Both the position numbers and the translations under genes were made by a program. Under the pieces are notes generated by a model. It was not told the DNA's origin. It saw only the letters and a list, made by a program, of their open reading frames with translations, and made no database searches. Shown here piece after piece: positions 1 to 4,391 of a stretch of 6,886 nt of DNA. The stretch is taken from contig CANLIF010000067.1 in the NCBI GenBank assembly GCA_947491175.1, positions 1 to 6,886 on the forward strand, read 5' to 3'. The first letter of the stretch is position 1. Each line of letters starts with the position of its first letter. This DNA is from Actinomycetota bacterium (GTDB lineage Bacteria; Actinomycetota; Actinomycetes; S36-B12; UBA5976).

Positions 1-449
1 AGGGCAAAGCCGACCCAAGTTAGCCACCAAGTCAAAGTGTCTTTACCTATTAATGCTTTCGCTTCAGTACTTCCTTCGGCTCTTAATAGATCTTCGATCA
101 AATTCTTTGGAAACCACAGCGAAACAACTGGAACAATCCAACTCCAAAACACCCAGGGTCGTTTTAGTCGCATTGCATTCGGGTCAGCTGTAGTCGCTGC
201 TATGTGCAAGCCCTTTAACCAGCGACTTGTGATTATCCACGAACTAATCATTGTGATTGGGATGATTACCGTCATGGCGTCATACGCGGTAACAATCTGG
301 TCAGCAGCTGTCCCATTGGCAAGTTGATCACGATAACTTTGGGCGCCCGGAATTGATGCCAAGGCGACAATCCAAACCGCAGCCAATAGGGACGAGCTGG
401 AGGCAATGACCTGCCGTCCTGACATGGCTTTAAAAGTTTTTTCAGACAT
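1..449 (-). CDS. DUF4328-type multi-pass membrane protein, partial (runs off left edge)
   Basis: The frame is open from an ATG at 449 to the left edge, giving 149 codons; the C-terminus is missing. In-frame upstream there is a TAG at 467-465 and no other ATG, GTG or TTG start, so the ATG at 449 is the likely start. No good Shine-Dalgarno precedes it. An in-frame ATG 8 codons later (M9) is an alternative. Hydrophobic segments lie at about residues 13-32, 58-77, 98-113 and from 138 onward. The order of a tryptophan-rich segment (WVFWSWIVPVVSLWFPKNLI, 98-117), then an acidic DLLRAEG stretch, then a WW-containing helix is the pattern I associate with DUF4328 proteins, where W-x-W-x-x-P-x-x-x-L-W-x-P is the most recognisable motif. 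Function in that family is unknown; it is an integral membrane protein. It is transcribed divergently from the cupin/ureohydrolase/aldolase operon, with 106 bases between the two starts. Confidence 0.75.
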   Translation of the reverse strand, partial: MSEKTFKAMSGRQVIASSSSLLAAVWIVALASIPGAQSYRDQLANGTAADQIVTAYDAMTVIIPITMISSWIITSRWLKGLHIAATTADPNAMRLKRPWVFWSWIVPVVSLWFPKNLIEDLLRAEGSTEAKALIGKDTLTWWLTWVGFA

Positions 450-466
450 GGCTTCAATTCTGCACT

Positions 467-484
467 AAGAATTGAGCAATTCTT
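467..484. promoter_or_regulatory. 18-bp operator-like palindrome in the divergent intergenic region
   Basis: AAGAATTG and CAATTCTT form perfect 8-bp arms around a 2-bp AG centre. A third copy of the half-site, CAATTCT, lies at 455-461; with the left arm it forms a second 7-bp inverted repeat with a 6-bp spacer. The direct copies at 455 and 477 are 22 bp apart, about two helical turns. The site sits 18 bases upstream of the DUF4328 start and about 70 bases upstream of the cupin operon start, so a dimeric regulator bound here could act on either gene. The arms are AT-rich and no T-tract follows, so a terminator is unlikely. The regulator is not identified. Confidence 0.45.
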
Positions 485-496
485 TGGTGTACGCCC

Positions 497-526
497 GTGA
501 AATCTGGAATGCCTTCGCCTTACACT
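497..526 (+). promoter_or_regulatory. candidate promoter of the cupin-ureohydrolase-aldolase operon
   Basis: A possible -10 element TACACT (521-526) fits the TAnnnT pattern. It follows a weak -35-like GTGAAA (497-502) with an 18-base spacer. Transcription would start near 533, leaving a short leader before the Shine-Dalgarno GAAAGG at 543-548. Each hexamer matches the housekeeping consensus at four of six positions, so this is a weak call by eye. The dyad at 467-484 would lie just upstream of the -35. Confidence 0.25.
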
Positions 527-555
527 TGAGTTAATCCAACTTGAAAGGTCTCCAA

Positions 556-924
556 ATGTCAGATCGCATTGAGCCAACAATCACAGTCCTCAGTGGCAGC
601 AAAATTTCCGTACCACCGGCAGCACTTAAGCCGAACAGCATTGATGGACAAATGGAATCAATCTTGATGGCTTGGACTTCGCCAGATGAAGCAATTGAAA
701 CTGGAATTTGGGAATGTTCCGCGGGCACATTTATTGTGCACCGAGATGGTTATGACGAGATCGCACAAATTCTCTCGGGATCCGCAACCATTACTGGCGA
801 AGATGGCACAGTCGTTGAGCTAAAAGTTGATTCCACAATCGTCACCCCAGAAGGCTGGCGTGGAACTTGGGTTGTGCACGAGCCAATCCGCAAAATGTTT
901 GTAATCCGTCGTTTCGGTAAGTAA
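556..924 (+). CDS. DUF861 (Cupin_3) family small cupin
   Basis: A 122-residue protein, the usual length for a single-domain DUF861 cupin. The ATG at 556 is preceded by GAAAGG at 543-548 with a 7-base spacer. A TTG at 541 would place the start ahead of its own ribosome site and is rejected. Family features seen: W52-E-C-S-A-G-T-F, the turn R63-D-G-Y-D-E-I-A-Q-I-L-S-G (63-75), and the C-terminal T-P-E-G-W-R-G-T-W (97-105) followed by I-R-K-M-F-V-I. In classical cupins motif 1 is HxH-x3/4-E and motif 2 ends in a metal-binding His. Here only H62, D64 and E68 remain in motif 1, and the motif 2 His position is occupied by the WRGTW stretch, as is common in DUF861. Metal binding is therefore uncertain. 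Relatives are mostly uncharacterised, with distant similarity to EutQ and ureidoglycine aminohydrolase cupins. It is the first gene of the operon, 23 bases before the ureohydrolase gene, so a role in the same pathway is inferred. Confidence 0.85.
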   Translation: MSDRIEPTITVLSGSKISVPPAALKPNSIDGQMESILMAWTSPDEAIETGIWECSAGTFIVHRDGYDEIAQILSGSATITGEDGTVVELKVDSTIVTPEGWRGTWVVHEPIRKMFVIRRFGK

Positions 925-947
925 TTAAAACTAAGTAGGTTTTTGCA

Positions 948-1913
948 ATGAATCCTGAAGACATTATTGGTCCTGTTGAAGGCACTAAAGTTCCTCGGTT
1001 TGCGGGTGAATCTACTTTTGCTCGCCTACCGCGTATCGATCAGGTGTCGGATTACGACGTAGCGATCTTGGGTGCGCCATTTGATGGTGGAGTTTCATAT
1101 CGTCCTGGCGCCCGGTTTGGTCCGATGGCAATTCGCCAAGCTTCGAGGCATTTGCGTCCGGCTTATCATCCAGATTTACAAGTTGCTCCATTTCGAACGA
1201 TTCAGGCCGTTGATGCAGGAGACATTCCTTGCAATCCATTCGACATTGATAGTGCACTAAAGCAAATTGATGATGGCGCCAGCGAGTTAGTTAGTGATAG
1301 CCGCAAACTAGTAACTCTTGGTGGCGATCACACGGTCACACTTGGATTACTTCGCGCACTGGTTAAAGTTCATGGCCCAATTGCGATGATTCACTTCGAT
1401 TCCCATCTTGATACTTGGGATAGCTACTTCGGAGCCGATCGCACCCATGGAACTTTCATGCGTCGGGCATTCGAAGAAGGCTTGCTAATCGAAGATAAGT
1501 CCCTTCACGTGGGTATTCGTGGTCCGCTTTACGATCAACAGGATTTGATTAACGATAAGAACTTTGGATTCTCAACAGTCCGCGCAGCTGATTTTGATCG
1601 TATGGGCGTCGCTGAAGTCATTGGTCTTGCCCGAAAGCGCGTAGGGGATTGCCCGATGTACCTATCTATAGATATTGATGTGCTAGATCCAGCATTTGCT
1701 CCAGGAACTGGAACCCCTGAAATGGGTGGGTTTACTTCACGCGAGTTATTGAGCCTGGTTCGAGGAATGCCAAGAGAACAGATGATTGGCGCTGACATTG
1801 TTGAAGTGGCCCCGGCTTATGACCACGCCGAAATTACCTCACTAGCTGCAGCCACATTGGCCTACGAAATCATGTCGCTGATGGCACTAAACGTTACGGA
1901 CAAGAAAGGCTAA
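948..1913 (+). CDS. agmatinase/guanidinobutyrase-type ureohydrolase (arginase superfamily)
   Basis: This 321-residue protein has the normal length of the agmatinase branch. The binuclear metal (usually Mn) ligands are all present: H128 in GGDHT, D151/H153/D155 in HFDSHLDTW, and D242/D244 in SIDIDVLDPAFAPGTGTPE. The loop H167-G-T and the late V-E-V-A-P-A-Y-D (286-292) complete the active-site signature. The enzyme should hydrolyse a guanidino group, releasing urea and an amine in the cytoplasm. The segment YFGADRTHGTFMRRAFEEGLL (160-180) resembles guanidinobutyrase/guanidinopropionase sequences more than E. coli SpeB, so the substrate may be 4-guanidinobutyrate, 3-guanidinopropionate, agmatine or another guanidino compound. 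Guanidine itself, hydrolysed by a nickel enzyme of this superfamily, cannot be excluded. The start ATG has a weak TAGGT (936-940) upstream. Its stop lies 3 bases before the aldolase start, so the two are almost certainly cotranscribed. No urease or transporter is visible nearby. Confidence 0.93.
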   Translation: MNPEDIIGPVEGTKVPRFAGESTFARLPRIDQVSDYDVAILGAPFDGGVSYRPGARFGPMAIRQASRHLRPAYHPDLQVAPFRTIQAVDAGDIPCNPFDIDSALKQIDDGASELVSDSRKLVTLGGDHTVTLGLLRALVKVHGPIAMIHFDSHLDTWDSYFGADRTHGTFMRRAFEEGLLIEDKSLHVGIRGPLYDQQDLINDKNFGFSTVRAADFDRMGVAEVIGLARKRVGDCPMYLSIDIDVLDPAFAPGTGTPEMGGFTSRELLSLVRGMPREQMIGADIVEVAPAYDHAEITSLAAATLAYEIMSLMALNVTDKKG

Positions 1914-1916
1914 ACC

Positions 1917-2696
1917 ATGTCGCTAACTTCACCAGATGAAATGTTGCGAGTAGATCAAGATCCGATTCGCCAAGCGCGCATTGATCTGGCGGCCGCACAC
2001 AGATTAGCCGTGCACTATGGCTTCCATGAAGGAATCGACAACCACTTCACACTGCTAGTTCCAGGCTATGAAGACCGATTCTTCCTGGCTCCATTTGGAC
2101 TGCATTGGTCCGAGGTTCAAGCTAGTGACTTCATGATTGTTGATCTAGACGGCACAGTTTATGAAGGTAGTGGCCTTGTTGAAGAAACCGCCTTCTTTAT
2201 CCATGGGCCAATGCACGGCAGTGCTCGCAAACTGCGCGCAGTTCTGCACACCCACATGCCTTATGCCACAGCGCTTGCAATGCTAGATGAACCAGATCTA
2301 GTAATGGCTAGCCAAAACGCCCTTGGGTATCGTGATGATGTTTTCTATGACTGTGAATACAACGGCCTTGCATTAGATCGTTCTGAAGGTGAGCGGATGA
2401 CGCGCGCATTGGGCGATAAGTCGATTCTGTTACTTCGCAATCACGGTATTGTCACAACTGGTTCAACTGTCGCTGAAGCTTTCCATCATTTGTATTTCTT
2501 TGAGCGCACTGCTGAAGTACAAGTTCTTGCTCAATCAACTGGTCAGATGATCCGCGAAGTTCCGAAAGATATCGTGGACATGACAGTTGAGCAGTTTAAG
2601 GATTCAACACATCTTGATGGCTATAGCCGAATTGATCTGCACTTTGCGGCGCTAAAGCGAATGCTTGATCGCAGCCAGCCAGATTACGTAGCTTAG
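1917..2696 (+). CDS. class II aldolase/adducin family protein
   Basis: A 259-residue protein of the class II aldolase/adducin fold. The zinc ligands of the family are recognisable: H111 and H113 in HTHMPYATAL, and H176 in LLLRNHG. An acidic pair E89-E90 just before TAFFIH (91-96) falls near the catalytic Glu of fuculose-phosphate aldolase. Other family features are the N-terminal AHRLAVHYGFHEGIDNHFT (27-45), APFGLHWSEV (58-67) and VAEAFHHLYFFERTAEVQ (185-202). Such proteins are cytoplasmic, and known members cleave or epimerise sugar phosphates or decarboxylate 2-keto acids; the substrate here is unknown. The ATG follows AAGAAAGG (1902-1909), which lies inside the end of the ureohydrolase gene, and the intergenic gap is only 3 bases, indicating translational coupling. 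It is the last gene of the operon. The opposing cupin gene ends 6 bases beyond its stop, leaving no room for a conventional terminator between them. Confidence 0.92.
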   Translation: MSLTSPDEMLRVDQDPIRQARIDLAAAHRLAVHYGFHEGIDNHFTLLVPGYEDRFFLAPFGLHWSEVQASDFMIVDLDGTVYEGSGLVEETAFFIHGPMHGSARKLRAVLHTHMPYATALAMLDEPDLVMASQNALGYRDDVFYDCEYNGLALDRSEGERMTRALGDKSILLLRNHGIVTTGSTVAEAFHHLYFFERTAEVQVLAQSTGQMIREVPKDIVDMTVEQFKDSTHLDGYSRIDLHFAALKRMLDRSQPDYVA

Positions 2697-2702
2697 AGCG
2701 CT

Positions 2703-3086
2703 TTAAAACTTGTAGATTACGTCCGCGAAATGTGGCGTAGCGAATAAGTAAAGAATACGTAGCGGTTCATCATCGTAATTATTAATTTGATGTAGTGCAT
2801 CGCCTGGAATGAAAACCATAGTGTCGGCTTCTACGTCGTATTCAACGTGTTCGATGGTGACTTTGCCCTTGCCGCTTAGGACGTAATAAGTCTCGGGCTG
2901 CAGATGGCGATGGGCTTCAAGTGATTCGTCTTTAAACACCCGAGCCACACCCAAAACCATGTCGGTTTCTTCGTCATCATTAACGCCTTGCAACGCTTTC
3001 CAAGAAACTTTGCCGCGAGCTGCAACCTGTTCTTCTGGCCAACCAGCCCAGTCACCTTCAGATAATCGCCGAACGATGGGCTCCAT
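2703..3086 (-). CDS. single-domain cupin protein with intact metal site
   Basis: The protein is 127 residues from the ATG at 3086. That ATG has AGGAG at 3096-3092 with a 5-base spacer. A GTG at 3092, two codons upstream, overlaps this ribosome site and is rejected. Counting from the ATG, cupin motif 1 is complete, with H59, H61 and E65 in AHRHLQPETYYVLSGKG. Motif 2 is PGDALHQINN, giving H99. This three-His/one-Glu set normally binds Fe, Mn, Ni or Zn. Small cupins of this form include dioxygenases, isomerases, lyases such as the DddK/DddW DMSP lyases, and sugar-binding proteins; nothing visible separates these. The acidic insert VNDDEETDM (35-43) and the C-terminal HFADVIYKF are not diagnostic. 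It converges on the aldolase gene and is divergent from pirin. A link to the adjacent operon is inference only. Confidence 0.88.
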   Translation of the reverse strand: MEPIVRRLSEGDWAGWPEEQVAARGKVSWKALQGVNDDEETDMVLGVARVFKDESLEAHRHLQPETYYVLSGKGKVTIEHVEYDVEADTMVFIPGDALHQINNYDDEPLRILYLFATPHFADVIYKF

Positions 3087-3138
3087 TGCCACTCCTACTG
3101 CACTAGTTCTTGAGCCTTTAGGCTATCTTTTTTCACTT

Positions 3139-3174
3139 CCCAATGCTCATTGCCCCGTGCTCATTGCCCAATGC
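3139..3174. repeat. double dyad: four CAATG/CATTG half-sites in the divergent cupin-pirin promoter region
   Basis: CAATG-CT-CATTG at 3141-3152 and CATTG-CC-CAATG at 3162-3173 are two 12-bp dyads whose centres are 21 bp apart, about two turns of the helix. The same block contains a 12-base direct repeat, TGCTCATTGCCC, at 3144-3155 and 3158-3169, and CCCAATGC begins and ends it (3139-3146, 3167-3174). It sits immediately upstream of the candidate -35 of the pirin promoter and about 60-90 bases upstream of the cupin start. The arrangement suits a cooperatively bound dimeric regulator. A simple slippage or duplication origin is also possible. Confidence 0.45.
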
Positions 3175-3176
3175 GG

Positions 3177-3205
3177 TTGCGTTCTTGTAAGCCCTGACCT
3201 AAACT
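3177..3205 (+). promoter_or_regulatory. candidate pirin promoter
   Basis: TTGCGT (3177-3182) and TAAACT (3200-3205) are separated by 17 bases. The -10 fits TAnnnT and matches TATAAT at four of six positions; the -35 keeps only TTG. Transcription would start near 3212, inside the inverted repeat at 3207-3232. This placement is what makes the call attractive, since a repressor bound to the repeat would cover the start point. Confidence 0.35.
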
Positions 3206-3206
3206 T

Positions 3207-3232
3207 GGCTTAGTTGAACATTCAACTAAGCC
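3207..3232. promoter_or_regulatory. perfect 26-bp inverted repeat, probable operator of the pirin gene
   Basis: The arms GGCTTAGTTGAA (3207-3218) and TTCAACTAAGCC (3221-3232) are perfectly complementary around a 2-bp CA centre. The core TAGTTGAA/TTCAACTA resembles operators of MarR-family regulators, which often control redox- and phenol-responsive genes such as pirins; this link is inference. The repeat ends 2 bases before the AGGAGG Shine-Dalgarno (3235-3240) of pirin and directly follows the candidate -10. No T-tract follows, so it is not a terminator. If most of it were transcribed it could also form a hairpin close to the ribosome site and affect translation. Confidence 0.6.
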
Positions 3233-3245
3233 TTAGGAGGCCGCA

Positions 3246-4211
3246 ATGCCCGCTATCACTGCAGACACTTTGACTTTGCCACGAGTTTTTGTTGCCCCTG
3301 GCGCGCAACCTCGCTCGGTCAAGATGATTACCAATGCACCGCAGGCTTACGAAGGTGAAGGCTTCCCAGTTCGTCGTGCATTTGCTGGCATTCCTAATGC
3401 AGATTTAGATCCGTTTATTCACATGGATCAAATGGGTGAAGTTGAATATCTGCCAGGTGAACCAAAGGGAACACCTTGGCATCCCCATCGCGGATTTGAA
3501 ACTTTCACATACTTAATGGATGGTCGATTCCTGCATCAAGATTCACATGGCGGCGGCGGCACCATCAAAGAAGGTGGCACCCAGTACATGACTGCTGGCG
3601 ATGGCATCTTGCATATCGAAACACCACCAGAAGATTTAGTTATGTCCGGTGGTACGTTCCATGGAGTTCAGCTTTGGATTAATTTGCCAAAGGAAAAGAA
3701 GCGAATCCAACCTGCGTATCAAGATTTGCAAGGTCAAGACTCAGCAATGGTTACTACTCAAGATGGTGGCGCATTGATTCGTGTTCTAGCCGGACAGATT
3801 GAAGATCATTCCGGTCCAGGAATTTCACATACGCCAATCACGATCACCCATGTCACGATCGCGTCCGGCGCCCGAGCTGATATTCCTTGGCGTAGTGACT
3901 TCAATGCGCTGGCATATGTATTGAATGGTTCCGGAACAGTTGGCCCAGCCAACCATCCAATTCAGACCGGCCAGATGGCGGTATTGGTTAATGGTGATTA
4001 CATTTCGATTCAGGCGAATCAAATACAAGAATCTCGTCATGAAGATCTTGATATTTTCTTGATCGGTGGCATTGCATTACGTGAGCAAGTTTTCCAATAC
4101 GGCCCGTTTGTAATGAGCACTAAAGAGGAAGTTATGCAAGCAATGGAGGACTACCAAAAGGGACGCTTTGGTCACATCCCAGTTGATGCGATCATGCCGC
4201 ACCGTCCATAG
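3246..4211 (+). CDS. pirin family protein
   Basis: A 321-residue protein with the two-cupin pirin architecture. The start ATG has a strong AGGAGG at 3235-3240 with a 5-base spacer. The N-terminal cupin carries the signature FIHMDQMGEV (57-66), W78-H79-P80-H81-R82-G83-F-E-T and QYMTAGDGILHIETPPE (113-129). H79, H81, H123 and E125 match the four iron ligands of human pirin (His56, His58, His101, Glu103) in order and near-identical spacing. The C-terminal half (from about 175) contains IPWRSDFNALAYVLNGSGTV (203-222) and ends with the family-typical GPFVMSTKEEVMQAMEDYQ (286-304). Family members are cytoplasmic iron proteins; some are quercetin 2,3-dioxygenases and others redox-linked regulators, and sequence does not decide between these. 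It stands alone on the plus strand between an operator-rich region and its own terminator, so it is probably monocistronic. Confidence 0.95.
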   Translation: MPAITADTLTLPRVFVAPGAQPRSVKMITNAPQAYEGEGFPVRRAFAGIPNADLDPFIHMDQMGEVEYLPGEPKGTPWHPHRGFETFTYLMDGRFLHQDSHGGGGTIKEGGTQYMTAGDGILHIETPPEDLVMSGGTFHGVQLWINLPKEKKRIQPAYQDLQGQDSAMVTTQDGGALIRVLAGQIEDHSGPGISHTPITITHVTIASGARADIPWRSDFNALAYVLNGSGTVGPANHPIQTGQMAVLVNGDYISIQANQIQESRHEDLDIFLIGGIALREQVFQYGPFVMSTKEEVMQAMEDYQKGRFGHIPVDAIMPHRP

Positions 4212-4224
4212 GCAAGAAACTTAG

Positions 4225-4265
4225 AAACGGACATTGGTTAACCAGGTTAACTAATGTCCGTTTTT
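4225..4265 (+). terminator. strong Rho-independent terminator after pirin
   Basis: AAACGGACATT (4225-4235) pairs perfectly with AATGTCCGTTT (4253-4263). The stem continues through one G-T pair (4236, 4252) and a 6-bp GTTAAC/GTTAAC segment (4237-4242, 4246-4251), closing on a CAG triloop. This makes an 18-bp stem overlapping a run of five T (4261-4265). It begins 13 bases after the pirin stop and isolates the next gene from pirin transcription. The 5' AAA also gives a short A-run on the opposite strand, but no gene converges from the right, so one-way use is expected. Confidence 0.9.
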
Positions 4266-4391
4266 CTTACCCAATCACAAATCGTTTACTTTTCGTTAAC
4301 TATTACGAATGCGTCCAGGGGCACGAACCCCGTAAAGTTCTCTGGGTAGTTGTGGGCATTTCGCTCAGCCATCTGTCAGGAGAAGCACCTA

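Noticed and set aside
37..580. Open frames at 37-327 (plus) and 272-580 (minus)
   Set aside because: Both overlap the DUF4328 frame, which shows regular membrane segments and a family motif; neither translation resembles a protein family.
541..924. TTG start at 541 for the DUF861 cupin
   Set aside because: The GAAAGG ribosome site at 543-548 lies just after this TTG and is correctly spaced for the ATG at 556.
2703..3086. Naming the single-domain cupin as a DMSP lyase (DddK/DddW type)
   Set aside because: It has the generic HxH...E...H cupin metal site shared by many enzymes; no residue set specific to the lyases could be confirmed by eye.
3084..3092. GTG at 3092 as start of the single-domain cupin
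   Set aside because: The GTG overlaps the AGGAG ribosome site (3096-3092), which is spaced for the ATG at 3086.
3113..3124. AGCCT-TT-AGGCT small palindrome upstream of the minus-strand cupin
   Set aside because: Arms of only 5 bp with no conserved context; too short to call an operator or hairpin.
4266..4391. A c-di-AMP (ydaO-type) riboswitch upstream of the surface protein
   Set aside because: The GGGG/CCCC hairpin is superficially similar to one stem, but the other conserved segments such as GCUAACC are absent.
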